64,000 nt of DNA. Origin: Prochlorococcus marinus str. MIT 0917 (lineage in GTDB: Bacteria; Cyanobacteriota; Cyanobacteriia; PCC-6307; Cyanobiaceae). Where the stretch lies: NCBI RefSeq assembly GCF_027359575.1, contig NZ_CP114784.1, positions 1,797,819-1,861,818 of the forward strand, read 5' to 3'. Shown here piece by piece: positions 55,843 to 64,000 of the stretch; position 1 is the stretch's first letter; each line of letters begins with the position of its first letter. The notes under the pieces are model-generated. The model saw only the letters and a list, made by a program, of their open reading frames with translations, was not told the DNA's origin and made no database searches. The position numbers and the translations under genes were made by a program.

Positions 55843-56807
55843 TTATTTCTTTTAATATGATTCGAATTAAAGTAAATAGTTTTGTTCTTTGGGCGATCTC
55901 CAAGATTAACATTAAACTTTTTATAACATTAATTTGTTTTGTATTTCTTGGTACTTCAATTTATACGAATTTTGAGTCTTTATCTAATCAGACAATTGGA
56001 ATGGAAGAGATGTTATGGCTATCAGGAGGAATTCTATTTAGTTTTTTAAGTATAATAATTAATGCTTATGCATGGAAATTTTTAATAAATAATATTGGTT
56101 GTAATACCATTAATTTGAATATAATAAAAATATTTTTGACTACAAATATATATAAATATTTACCTGGAGGAATATGGCATTTTGTGGCTAGATTTAATAC
56201 TTTGCGATTGGAATTAGCAACTGATAAATCAGTAGAGTCTATTTTATTAGAACCATTATTAATGCTGGTTGCAGGCCTAATTTTTATACCGTTTGGGAGT
56301 TTTAATATAGCTTTATTTATGCTTTGCTGGTCATCTACTTTATTATTTTTACCAGCATTTAGACAGTTTTTAATTAAAAAATTGAGGTCAATGAAGGCAA
56401 ATTTCTTTACTAAGATTGATCACCTAAAAGATAAAGAATTAGAAAATAATACTCAAAATATTTCAACAAGGATGTTTTATCCCTATAAACCACTATTTGT
56501 AGAGATCATATTTGTTTTGTCTCGCTTTCTTGGCTTTTTATGTTGTATAAATGCATTTTCTATAGGGCGGTTGATTTCTCATGGTGAATTAATATCTTCC
56601 TTTTCTTTAGCATGGATAATCGGTCTTATAGTACCTGCAGCCCCAGGAGGCTTAGGTGTATTTGAATCTGTGATTCTATTTAGTCTTGGTTCACATTTGC
56701 CTGAAGCACCTCTCTTGGCTTCATTGCTTTGCTATCGTCTTGTTTCAACAATTTCAGATATTCTCGCAGCTTTGATTTATCCAATTAAAAAAATATTTAA
56801 AGTTTAA
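55839..56807 (+). CDS. lysylphosphatidylglycerol synthase-like membrane protein (UPF0104)
   Basis: About 322 residues with six or more hydrophobic helices and the family motif PAAPGGLGVFES near residue 266. The family includes the flippase half of MprF and glycosyl/aminoacyl lipid modifiers, but standalone members are unassigned. The frame opens with TTG overlapping the larC stop as TTGA; an ATG at 55857 is an alternative. It converges on futB with a 9-base gap. Confidence 0.78.
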   Translation: MIISFNMIRIKVNSFVLWAISKINIKLFITLICFVFLGTSIYTNFESLSNQTIGMEEMLWLSGGILFSFLSIIINAYAWKFLINNIGCNTINLNIIKIFLTTNIYKYLPGGIWHFVARFNTLRLELATDKSVESILLEPLLMLVAGLIFIPFGSFNIALFMLCWSSTLLFLPAFRQFLIKKLRSMKANFFTKIDHLKDKELENNTQNISTRMFYPYKPLFVEIIFVLSRFLGFLCCINAFSIGRLISHGELISSFSLAWIIGLIVPAAPGGLGVFESVILFSLGSHLPEAPLLASLLCYRLVSTISDILAALIYPIKKIFKV

Positions 56808-56816
56808 ATCTATATG

Positions 56817-58442
56817 TTAGTTTTTTCTGTTGTTTAAGCTTGGTATTAAGGCCATAGAGGCTATTAATCCAAGACAAATTATTATCAATGAAGGTAAGAT
56901 AGATTCTGCTACTCTCTCATCTCCTGCATATTGGAATATTCGTACTGAGAGCGTATCAAAATCAAATGGCCTTAATATAAAAGTTAGTGGTAATTCCTTT
57001 ATTGTGTCAACAAACACCAGAAGTGCACCTACCAACATAGGACCTTTAAGAAGTGGTAGATGTATTTTGAAAAGGACCTCTGACCAGTTCTTGCCAAGAT
57101 TTATGGCAGCATTATCTATATTTGGTGAAATCCTCTCAAAGCCAGCATCAAGCCCACCTTTCGAAACAGCTAAGAATCGAATGCTATAACCCCAAATTAG
57201 TAAGCTTAATATGTTTATTTGCCAGATACTTCCTTTAAAGGAAAGAAGAGCAAGGGCTAAAACAGAACCAGGAATTGCATAGCCAATACTTGATAAGAAG
57301 GTTAATATATTAAGCCATTGATGATTTTGCCATCTCTTGGAGATTGATAAAATTAATGATATAAATATTGTTATTAATGAAACAATTAAAGCTAAACTAA
57401 AGCTTCTAATAGTTAATCCAATTATATCTGTGTTGAAGCCTTGATTCATTTGGTCAATATTTATTATTGCCCATGTAATTGGGATGCCCAATGTAAGCAT
57501 TGGAGGAGTAAAGGTTATAACTTGAGCAAGGAATAGATTTGTACCTTTTAATTCCCATTTTGGTGAGTTCCCAATATTTATTCCTTCTGTCCAACGTTTA
57601 CTTCTTTCTCTCGATTTGCGTTCAATTGCAACTAATATAAAAACTAAAATCAGAGCAAATAAGGCAAGAGCTATGGCACCTGAAGGCTCACCTTCCTCTA
57701 CCCAACTCTCAAGTATTCCAGAAGAAATACTTGGAATATTTAAAAGTTGAACGGCACCTAATTCATTTATGATTTCCATCGCCATTAAAGCTAACCCAGC
57801 AGTAATTGATGGAGTTGCTATTGGTAGAGAGATTCTAAAAAAACTTTTCCAAGGACCTATTCCAAGAGTTCTACATGCCTCAATTTGCCTTCTACCACCT
57901 TTCTCAAAACTTTCTGAACTAAGTAGAAATACATATGGATAGGTTGTGAATGCCATTATTAATACACCCCACAACATACCGGTTACCCTTATGGAATTTA
58001 TGCTGCCGAGGTCAATTAATGTAGCCGCTAAAAGATAAGCTGGAGTTGCAAAAGGAATTAGTTGGCAAACTCTAAGAATTTTTCTCCCTTTGAAATTGCA
58101 ATTGGCTAAAATCCAACCATTAGCTACTCCTAGAAATACTCCTAGAGTTAGAGAAAGAATCAATAATAATAGTGTTCCTTTTATTTCATTAATATTGTTT
58201 ATCGTTAAATAAATAGACCCTTTTTGAAGACCGTATAAACCTTCTCTTACAAGACTAAATAAAGGCCATAAAATAAAAAAAGTTAATAGTATTACTAAGA
58301 ATTTTAATATGTAGCGACTATTGTTCAATCCGATTAGATCATAGATATATTTAATATTTTTCTCTTTTTTGAAGGCTTTTGAAGTGGATTTGATGTTGTT
58401 CAATTTATTCTTAAAAGTTGTTATTTTATGATTATTTGTCAA
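56817..58442 (-). CDS. futB: iron(III) ABC transporter permease FutB
   Basis: Two-domain permease of the Fut ferric iron importer, 541 residues with about twelve helices. Each half carries the EAA-type cytoplasmic loop, EACRTLGIGPWKSFFRISLP in the first half and AAINLGKNWSEVLFKIHLP in the second. The binding protein and ATPase genes are not next to it. The start is a TTG overlapping the COG0523 gene by 11 bases, so the two are probably translated from one transcript. Iron is the likely substrate from the family. Confidence 0.87.
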   Translation of the reverse strand: MTNNHKITTFKNKLNNIKSTSKAFKKEKNIKYIYDLIGLNNSRYILKFLVILLTFFILWPLFSLVREGLYGLQKGSIYLTINNINEIKGTLLLLILSLTLGVFLGVANGWILANCNFKGRKILRVCQLIPFATPAYLLAATLIDLGSINSIRVTGMLWGVLIMAFTTYPYVFLLSSESFEKGGRRQIEACRTLGIGPWKSFFRISLPIATPSITAGLALMAMEIINELGAVQLLNIPSISSGILESWVEEGEPSGAIALALFALILVFILVAIERKSRERSKRWTEGINIGNSPKWELKGTNLFLAQVITFTPPMLTLGIPITWAIINIDQMNQGFNTDIIGLTIRSFSLALIVSLITIFISLILSISKRWQNHQWLNILTFLSSIGYAIPGSVLALALLSFKGSIWQINILSLLIWGYSIRFLAVSKGGLDAGFERISPNIDNAAINLGKNWSEVLFKIHLPLLKGPMLVGALLVFVDTIKELPLTFILRPFDFDTLSVRIFQYAGDERVAESILPSLIIICLGLIASMALIPSLNNRKN

Positions 58443-59448
58443 TACATAAATTTAATTGAGAGAGTAATTTCTCTTTATCTAATTCTTTTCCAATAAAGAC
58501 AAGTTGATTATTTCTTTCCTCCCCCCATTCACTATCTTCAATAGAAATTCTTTTGCCAGCAAGGTGAAAGACATGTCGTCTCTCACTTTCGCTAAACCAA
58601 AGGATCCCCTTCGCTCTGAAAACATTACTTTTTAATTGATTATCTAGAAAATATTGGAATTTCCTAAGAGAGAAAGGTTCTTTAGTTTGAAAAGAAACAG
58701 AAAGAAAATCTTCAATTTTATTATCTTCTTCTGAGTGCTCATGAGAGTGCTCATTGGAGTGATCATGAGAGTGATCATGAACCGATTCTTTTTTATTTAT
58801 TAGATCAGTTTCAAATAGACCTACACTTAATAATAGATTAAGAGGAATATTCCCTTTAATACTTTTTAAAATTCTCACATCATTTTTTATTTCTTTTAAC
58901 TTTGATATAGTTTCTTCTATATTTTTATTAGATACTAAATCACATTTGTTGAGAATTAAAATATCACCATAGATTACTTGGGATCTACCTATTGAACTTT
59001 CTAAGGCAACATGATTAAAGTTCTCAGCATCAATTAAAGTTATAATAGAGTCTAATCTTGTTTGATCTCTTAACTCACTTCCAAGTAATGTCATTGCAAC
59101 TGGGAGAGGATCGGCTAATCCTGTAGTTTCAATAATAATGTATTCTAAGTTCTTGTTGAAATTAATTAACTTTTCTATTGCTTCTACTAATTCACCATTT
59201 ATAGAACAACAAATACATCCATTACTTAGCTCTATCATTTCTTCTTCAGTCTTGATTATTAACTCATTATCAATTCCTATTTCACCAAATTCGTTAACTA
59301 ATACAGCTGTCTTTATACCTTTCTGATTAGTGAGGATATGATTTAATAAAGTTGTTTTACCTGATCCTAAAAATCCTGATATAATTGTAATAGGAATATT
59401 AGTTTTGCAATCTATATTTTCTTGAGCATTAGATTCATTCGTATTCAT
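58432..59448 (-). CDS. COG0523 GTPase (CobW/YeiR-type metallochaperone)
   Basis: A 338-residue G3E GTPase that hands metals to targets or stores. Walker A GFLGSGKTTLLN is at residues 24-35 and the metal-binding GCICC motif near residue 79. A His-rich linker (HDHSHDHSNEHSHEHS) occupies about residues 220-240, before the CobW C-terminal domain. The His stretch suggests zinc, nickel or cobalt handling. It overlaps futB and lies 25 bases downstream of the pterin dehydratase gene on the same strand. No metal can be fixed by sequence alone. Confidence 0.88.
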   Translation of the reverse strand: MNTNESNAQENIDCKTNIPITIISGFLGSGKTTLLNHILTNQKGIKTAVLVNEFGEIGIDNELIIKTEEEMIELSNGCICCSINGELVEAIEKLINFNKNLEYIIIETTGLADPLPVAMTLLGSELRDQTRLDSIITLIDAENFNHVALESSIGRSQVIYGDILILNKCDLVSNKNIEETISKLKEIKNDVRILKSIKGNIPLNLLLSVGLFETDLINKKESVHDHSHDHSNEHSHEHSEEDNKIEDFLSVSFQTKEPFSLRKFQYFLDNQLKSNVFRAKGILWFSESERRHVFHLAGKRISIEDSEWGEERNNQLVFIGKELDKEKLLSQLNLCIDK

Positions 59449-59473
59449 TTTAATGGAAGTAATTAATGATACA

Positions 59474-59761
59474 TTAGGTAATGATTAATTTATCAATAGA
59501 CTCTGCAAGCTTGATGTCGTTAGTAGTAATTCCACCTTGGTCATGTGTAGTTAGATTTATTGTAACTTTATTATATGTATTCTGCCAATCAGGATGATGA
59601 TCCATTTTTTCAGATAAAAGTGCGACCTTACTCATAAAGCCAAAAGCATCAATGAAATTATCAAATTTAAATTCTCTCTTTATCATTTTATTATCTATTA
59701 TCCAAGAAGGGTTCTTTTCTATAAAATAATCTAGTTGATTTTGCTCTAATAATGAAGCCAT
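59474..59761 (-). CDS. 4a-hydroxytetrahydrobiopterin dehydratase (PCD/DCoH family)
   Basis: A 95-residue pterin-4a-carbinolamine dehydratase. The catalytic signature is complete: EKMDHHPDW near residues 51-59, then [19 protein letters not shown]. It dehydrates pterin carbinolamines formed by aromatic amino acid hydroxylases, though many bacteria keep it without such enzymes. It lies 25 bases from the COG0523 gene and 19 bases from yjbQ, all on one strand. Its role with the metal GTPase is not known. Confidence 0.9.
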   Translation of the reverse strand: MASLLEQNQLDYFIEKNPSWIIDNKMIKREFKFDNFIDAFGFMSKVALLSEKMDHHPDWQNTYNKVTINLTTHDQGGITTNDIKLAESIDKLIIT

Positions 59762-59780
59762 GAGTTTTTTATATTTAATT

Positions 59781-60242
59781 TTAATTTAAATCAAAATCAC
59801 CAATTGCATGCAATTGTAATGACCTTGATTTATTTGATGTTCTATGTTCCCATATATAGATGCCTTGCCATAAGCCTATTTTTAATTCACCATCTACAAC
59901 ACTGAAGCTTAAATTGTTTGAAGTAAGCATTGTTCTTATATGAGCTGGCATATCGTCCAACCCTTCTTGTGAATGAAGATATTCTATTTTTTTGCTACTT
60001 CTGTCAATTGGATAAAATCCCTTCTCTGGGACAATAGCTTTCATGTATGCAGATAGATCTTTTAGGACATTAATATCAGCATTTTCATTTATAATTAAAC
60101 TACAGCTTGTATGCTTTAGAAAAATAAGAAGTATTCCTTTTCTAAACTTTTTATATTGGATCCAATTATTAATATTTTTTGTTATATCAGTAAAACCTTG
60201 TTTCTTCGTCTGAAAATCTAAAGTTGATAAAATCTGTTCCAT
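59781..60242 (-). CDS. YjbQ family protein (UPF0047)
   Basis: A 153-residue beta-sandwich-type protein with the YjbQ signature [16 protein letters not shown], followed by the strand segments [20 protein letters not shown]. The family is annotated as secondary thiamine-phosphate synthase activity in some work, but its physiological role is unsettled. It leads a four-gene minus-strand set running yjbQ, PCD, COG0523 GTPase and futB. Confidence 0.88.
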   Translation of the reverse strand: MEQILSTLDFQTKKQGFTDITKNINNWIQYKKFRKGILLIFLKHTSCSLIINENADINVLKDLSAYMKAIVPEKGFYPIDRSSKKIEYLHSQEGLDDMPAHIRTMLTSNNLSFSVVDGELKIGLWQGIYIWEHRTSNKSRSLQLHAIGDFDLN

Positions 60243-60403
60243 TACTAATAAACTGTTTGAGCTTACTATATTAAATACTAACAGTTTTGTGTTCTTTTAT
60301 TTTAAGCTAGGGTACTTTAGTCCAAGCGTATAAAAAATATATAACCTTTTTGATTTTTAAATAATGAATAATTTAATTCAGAACTTATGATTTAAATTAT
60401 TTT

Positions 60404-60464
60404 AAATTGATCAAATATGGATCTGTTTTCATCAATTTGATATTAGAATTACACAAATATCAAA
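60404..60464 (+). repeat. two overlapping inverted repeats before the M32 peptidase gene
   Basis: AAATTGAT (60404-60411) pairs with ATCAATTT (60431-60438), and TTTGATAT (60436-60443) pairs with ATATCAAA (60457-60464). The two share bases 60436-60438, so in RNA they cannot both form fully. They end 10 bases before the TTG start of the peptidase. Confidence 0.45.
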
Positions 60465-60473
60465 TGGAATACG

Positions 60474-62003
60474 TTGTCAAAGTCTGCTTGGCAGCTTTTG
60501 GGTGATTACCTAAAAGATACGCAGTTGTTGGGATCTATACAAAGCACTCTCTATTGGGATCAAAATACAACTATGCCTATTGCTGGTTCCACTTGGAGAG
60601 GTGAGCAATTAAGTCTTTTAGCTAAGCAACTTCATGCAAGACAAAGTTCTGAACAGTTCGAAATTTTAATAAAAGAAGCAAAATCTGAACTTCAAAATTT
60701 AAAAGAGAAAAACGATTTTGAATCAAAACCTATTACTGACAGGTTTAAAAATATTGAGTTGCTTGAGCAAGATTTCAATAGACAAAAAAGATTGGATCCT
60801 AAATTGGTTGTTGAGCTTGCAACAGCAAAGTCTGAAGGTTATATGTGTTGGCAGGAAGCTAGGAAAAATAATGACTTCAAGAGCTTTTCTCCAGCCCTCA
60901 AGAAATTAATTTCACTACGAACAGAACAATCCAATCAGCTCTGTGAAGAAAGAAGTTGCTGGGAGACACTTGCCCAGCCTTTTGAACCGAACTTAACGAT
61001 TAATCGTGTAAGCGAACTATTTGAACCTTTAAAAAAAAGATTGCCAGAATTGATTCAGAAGGCTGCGACAATAACTAATAAAAAGAGTAAAAAATGGGAT
61101 TTAGCAAATAGCGATCAAGAAAAGCTCTGTCAAATACTTTTAAATGATTGGTCTAGGGATCCTTCTAATACAGCTATAGCTAAGTCCCCTCATCCATTCT
61201 CTATAACTTTAGGTCCTGACGATTATCGAATTACGACTCGAATAGTTAAAGGTCAGCCACTTTCTTGCTTATTAGCTACTGCCCATGAGTGGGGACATTC
61301 TCTGTATGAACAAGGCTTGCCTTCTGAAAGTCACCAATGGTTTGCATGGCCATTAGGTCAAGCAACTTCTATGGCTGTTCATGAGAGTCAATCTCTATTT
61401 TGGGAAAATAGAATTGCTAGGAGCTTTTCATTTGCAAAGTCTTTTTGGCATCATTTTAAGAATGCAGGTGCTCCAATTCACTCTGAAAATGATTTATGGA
61501 TTAATCTAAATCCCTTTACTCCAGGGTTGAATAGAGTAGAGGCTGATGAACTTAGTTATGGCTTGCACATAATGATTAGGACTGACTTGGAAATTGATCT
61601 TCTAGAGAGAGGGCTTTCTGTAGAAGATCTGCCTAATGAATGGAATAAAAGGTATTTGAACCTTCTAGGTGTTTCGCCAGAAAATGATACTGAAGGATGT
61701 TTGCAAGATGTTCACTGGAGTGAGGGGATGTTTGGTTATTTCCCTTCTTATTTGCTTGGTCACCTTATTAGCGCTCAGTTAACAAAAACTCTTGAAGAAG
61801 ACTTAGGGAAAATTGAAAATATTATTGAATCTAATCAAATCAGTAAAATATTGGGTTGGCTTCGCAAAAATGTTCATCATCATGGGAGAAGTTTGGATTC
61901 CGAGGAACTTGTAAAGAAGGTCTCCGGAGCAACATTAACACCAAATTATTTTCTTGAATACTTAGATAATAAACTTGAAAAGCTTTCTATAATCTCTAAT
62001 TAA
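60474..62003 (+). CDS. metallocarboxypeptidase, peptidase family M32
   Basis: A 509-residue zinc carboxypeptidase related to Thermus Taq carboxypeptidase. The zinc motif HEWGH (residues about 269-273) lies in ATAHEWGHSLYEQGLP, with HESQSLFWEN carrying the third ligand region. The protein is all-helical in pattern and has no signal peptide, so it acts in the cytoplasm. Length is usual for the family. It starts with TTG; a 230-base leader precedes it. Confidence 0.92.
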   Translation: MSKSAWQLLGDYLKDTQLLGSIQSTLYWDQNTTMPIAGSTWRGEQLSLLAKQLHARQSSEQFEILIKEAKSELQNLKEKNDFESKPITDRFKNIELLEQDFNRQKRLDPKLVVELATAKSEGYMCWQEARKNNDFKSFSPALKKLISLRTEQSNQLCEERSCWETLAQPFEPNLTINRVSELFEPLKKRLPELIQKAATITNKKSKKWDLANSDQEKLCQILLNDWSRDPSNTAIAKSPHPFSITLGPDDYRITTRIVKGQPLSCLLATAHEWGHSLYEQGLPSESHQWFAWPLGQATSMAVHESQSLFWENRIARSFSFAKSFWHHFKNAGAPIHSENDLWINLNPFTPGLNRVEADELSYGLHIMIRTDLEIDLLERGLSVEDLPNEWNKRYLNLLGVSPENDTEGCLQDVHWSEGMFGYFPSYLLGHLISAQLTKTLEEDLGKIENIIESNQISKILGWLRKNVHHHGRSLDSEELVKKVSGATLTPNYFLEYLDNKLEKLSIISN

Positions 62004-62130
62004 AATATACATTTATTAGGTTAAAAATTAAGTAAAGCATGTTTTTTGTTGAAATTTTTCTAAATTATTTGCCAGAACTTCATTTGTATTTACTTCGTTG
62101 ATTTACCATGTAAGAACATAAAAAAATACT

Positions 62131-62718
62131 ATGGCTAACCTTGACCAAGCACCTAGCAGAATAATGCCTAATCTGCTTCATGTCTTACCTGCGTTTGCCA
62201 ATGAATCTGAACATAGAGTCAATACAATTGTTGAGTTGAATTCAAATACAATAAATAAATATGAGCTCATTACTGAAACAGGACATTTAAAGCTTGATCG
62301 AGTTGGATATTCTTCCCTCGCCTACCCGTTCGCTTATGGATGTCTTCCACGTACATGGGATGAAGACGGCGATCCATTAGATATCGAAATTGTTAATGTT
62401 ACAGAGCCGTTAGTCCCCGGTTCAATTGTTGAAGCAAGGATTATAGGAATAATGACCTTTGATGATGGAGGTGAAGTTGACGACAAAGTTATTGGCGTAA
62501 TAGCTGATGATAAGAGGATGGATCACATAAAAAGCTTTGAACAATTAGGAAAACACTGGATTAAGGAAACAACTTATTATTGGGAGCATTATAAAGATCT
62601 TAAAAAACCAGGAACTTGTACTGTAAATGGTTTCTTTGGTGTTGAAAAAGCAGTTGAGATTATCAAATCCTGCGAGAAGCGTTACTTATCTGAAATAGAC
62701 CCTAATTTAATTAATTAA
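62131..62718 (+). CDS. ppa: inorganic pyrophosphatase, family I
   Basis: Hydrolyses pyrophosphate to drive biosynthesis. The 195-residue protein has the family I metal motif DEDGDPLDIE (residues about 76-85) and YPFAYGCLPRTWDEDGDPLD ahead of it, with KRMDHIKSFEQL later. The family I acidic cluster is intact. It converges on hemC with a 14-base gap. The start is ATG after about 127 bases of AT-rich leader. Confidence 0.96.
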   Translation: MANLDQAPSRIMPNLLHVLPAFANESEHRVNTIVELNSNTINKYELITETGHLKLDRVGYSSLAYPFAYGCLPRTWDEDGDPLDIEIVNVTEPLVPGSIVEARIIGIMTFDDGGEVDDKVIGVIADDKRMDHIKSFEQLGKHWIKETTYYWEHYKDLKKPGTCTVNGFFGVEKAVEIIKSCEKRYLSEIDPNLIN

Positions 62719-62732
62719 ACTGCTTGAATGAT

Positions 62733-63680
62733 TTAGGCCCTTGCAGACTTGAAAATCTCTTCTAATATTTCTCCTGCACCACGGCCTTTTAATTCATTGG
62801 CTAAGTCTATTCCTATTTCCTCTGCAGAGCTTACCGATCCTTTCTTTATATCTCTAATTAATCTTTTACCATCTAAACTTGCGACCATTCCTTCAAGAAT
62901 TAATTCATCGTTGTTAATTTCAGTTCTAACGCCTATTGGAACTTGACATCCTCCTTCAAGCTCTCTGAGGAAAGACCTTTCTGCTAAACATCTTTTAGAT
63001 GTTGATTCGTGTTCAAGTGTTTTTAAAATATCTAATACCTCTTGTTGACCACTTACACATTCAATCCCAAGAGCTCCCTGTCCTACCGCATGTAGTGAAA
63101 TATCTGTTGGAATTAACTGATGTATTCGATTAGCAAAACCAAGTCTTTGCAATCCAGCAGCTGCCAAAATAAGACAGTCATATTCTCCTGAGTCAAGTTT
63201 TTCTAATCGTGTAATAACATTTCCTCTTACATCTTTGAAAACCAGATGAGGATAATGGTATCGCAATTGAGCAAGCCTTCTTAAAGAACTAGTCCCTACT
63301 ACAGAACCTTCCGGCAGAGTCTCTAGTTTGTGAATTTGATTTTTCTCATTCACGACTAACGCGTCTGAAGGATCCTCCCTTTCAGTTATGCAGCCAAGAA
63401 TTAATCCCTTTGGAAGATTGGTAGGTAAATCTTTCAATGAGTGGACCGCAATTTCGGCATGACCAACAAGCATTTGAGCTTCAAGCTCTTTAGTGAAAAG
63501 ACCTTTATCTCCTATTTTTGCTAAAGCCACATCAAGTATTTTGTCACCCTGTGTAGCCATTGCTTCGATAGTGATAGCAAGATCAGGATGTGCTTTTTGT
63601 AGTTCATCTCGTACCCAGTTCGTCTGAACCATGGCCAGCTGGCTTCGGCGAGAGGCGATGCGCAGTTGGTCTAGTGTCAT
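62733..63680 (-). CDS. hemC: hydroxymethylbilane synthase (porphobilinogen deaminase)
   Basis: Polymerises four porphobilinogens into hydroxymethylbilane on a dipyrromethane cofactor. The cofactor-bearing cysteine is in [10 protein letters not shown] near residue 239. The N-terminus [13 protein letters not shown] and the [12 protein letters not shown] and KDVRGNV segments are typical. I use the ATG at 63680; a TTG two codons upstream is possible. The principal sigma factor gene ends 158 bases upstream on the same strand, with a long hairpin between. Confidence 0.96.
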   Translation of the reverse strand: MTLDQLRIASRRSQLAMVQTNWVRDELQKAHPDLAITIEAMATQGDKILDVALAKIGDKGLFTKELEAQMLVGHAEIAVHSLKDLPTNLPKGLILGCITEREDPSDALVVNEKNQIHKLETLPEGSVVGTSSLRRLAQLRYHYPHLVFKDVRGNVITRLEKLDSGEYDCLILAAAGLQRLGFANRIHQLIPTDISLHAVGQGALGIECVSGQQEVLDILKTLEHESTSKRCLAERSFLRELEGGCQVPIGVRTEINNDELILEGMVASLDGKRLIRDIKKGSVSSAEEIGIDLANELKGRGAGEILEEIFKSARA

Positions 63681-63713
63681 TAGCAAATATTTTCTATTTC
63701 TTTACCTTAAGCA

Positions 63714-63763
63714 ATCAACCTTACCAAATTAAAATTCTTAGAAAATAATTTAATAAGGTTGAT
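63714..63763 (-). other. 18-bp hairpin between the sigma factor gene and hemC
   Basis: On the minus strand the arms at 63763-63746 and 63731-63714 form 18 continuous pairs, two of them G-U, around a 14-base loop. On the plus strand those two pairs become C-A mismatches. No T-run follows, so it is not a standard terminator. It lies 34 bases before the hemC start, within the likely hemC leader. Confidence 0.6.
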
Positions 63764-63838
63764 GTGAAATGAATTCAATCTTCTAAAAAATTATTTGTAT
63801 TTATTGCTTGGAAAAGTAAAGGTTATAATTTAATTATT

Positions 63839-64000
63839 TTAATTTAGCTTGATATATTCTTTAAGAACCCCGTTTCTATTTGGATGACGGAGTTTTCTGA
63901 GAGCCTTAGCCTCTATTTGTCTAATCCTCTCTCTCGTTACATCAAAAATTTGTCCAATTTCTTCTAGAGTTTTCATTCTTCCATCATCTAAGCCATATCG
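63839..64000 (-). CDS. rpoD: RNA polymerase sigma factor, RpoD/SigA C-terminal end (partial)
   Basis: Only the last 53 residues are inside the window; the gene continues past the right edge. They form sigma region 4.2, the -35-recognising helix-turn-helix: [29 protein letters not shown]. The basic end matches principal sigma factors. Whether it is RpoD/SigA or a group 2 sigma cannot be settled from this fragment, though the short tail after the HTH fits either. Confidence 0.85.
   Translation of the reverse strand, partial: RYGLDDGRMKTLEEIGQIFDVTRERIRQIEAKALRKLRHPNRNGVLKEYIKLN

Noticed and set aside
1-64000. Mobile elements, CRISPR arrays, prophage or defence islands
   Set aside because: No transposase, integrase, cas gene, direct-repeat array or phage structural gene was seen; the window is core genome.

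Overview
The window is ordinary chromosome from a small-genome marine cyanobacterium, almost certainly Prochlorococcus. By eye the G+C content is in the mid-30s percent. That would suit a low-light-I (NATL-like) lineage better than the more AT-rich high-light clades, but the clade is an inference. The genus call rests on chlorophyll synthase, cytochrome b6f subunits (petC, petA), photosystem I subunits (psaF, psaJ), NDH-1 subunit NdhB, Vipp1, a high-light-inducible protein, cyAbrB and a C5-pathway hemL. It also rests on very tight packing: intergenic gaps are mostly under 150 bases, several convergent genes overlap at their 3' ends, and many starts are TTG or GTG. I see no insertion sequence, prophage, CRISPR array, rRNA operon or pseudogene.

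Layout. 1-8.6 kb: rsmB (cut by the left edge), chlG with a small DUF2862 gene, hisF, menG, a DUF721/DciA-like gene, vipp1, a biotin ligase, an orphan LolD/MacB-type ATPase and ndhB. 8.7-15.8 kb: topA, two unknown envelope genes, a CobT-like gene, a lipoprotein solute-binding-like gene and ribE. 15.8-23.9 kb: cyabrB, then the respiratory oxidase locus, with ctaCDE divergent from ctaA-ctaB and an ABC-2 exporter pair. 24-36 kb: groEL2, a 58-residue unlisted membrane protein gene, fabG, ispD, ldcA, ubiA, ppx, a short RodZ-like gene, cobM-lgt-petA-petC (read right to left), a DUF3067 gene and tatC. 36-45.8 kb: rqcH, gmk, psaFJ, tsaD, hli, a DUF1643 gene, a Na+/H+ antiporter, gltX, tRNA-Asp, tRNA-Trp and rplS. 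45.8-64 kb: map, an SDR gene, a Pta-N-like gene, yajQ, a prohibitin-like gene, hemL, xth, larC, futB with a COG0523 metallochaperone, a pterin dehydratase gene, yjbQ, a M32 carboxypeptidase gene, ppa, hemC and the 3' end of the principal sigma factor gene.

How the genes work together. Several groups feed tetrapyrrole and photosynthetic electron transport: hemL, hemC, chlG and ctaA/ctaB for haem and chlorophyll; menG and ubiA for quinones; petC, petA, psaF, psaJ and ndhB for the electron-transfer complexes; tatC and lgt for exporting or lipidating envelope proteins. A metal theme appears near 55-59 kb: larC (nickel pincer cofactor family), futB (iron permease) and a His-rich COG0523 GTPase.

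No wholly new multi-gene system is evident. The most interesting leftovers are non-coding. One is an 18-bp hairpin between the sigma factor gene and hemC whose two G-U pairs point to a minus-strand RNA. Another is a terminator-like hairpin upstream of map with no annotated gene to terminate. A third is a pair of overlapping inverted repeats before the M32 peptidase gene. Also notable are tandem repeats inside coding sequence (groEL2 tail, antiporter tail at the gltX overlap) and a cluster of small conserved-looking unknown genes. All family names come from reading translated sequence; no database search was run.
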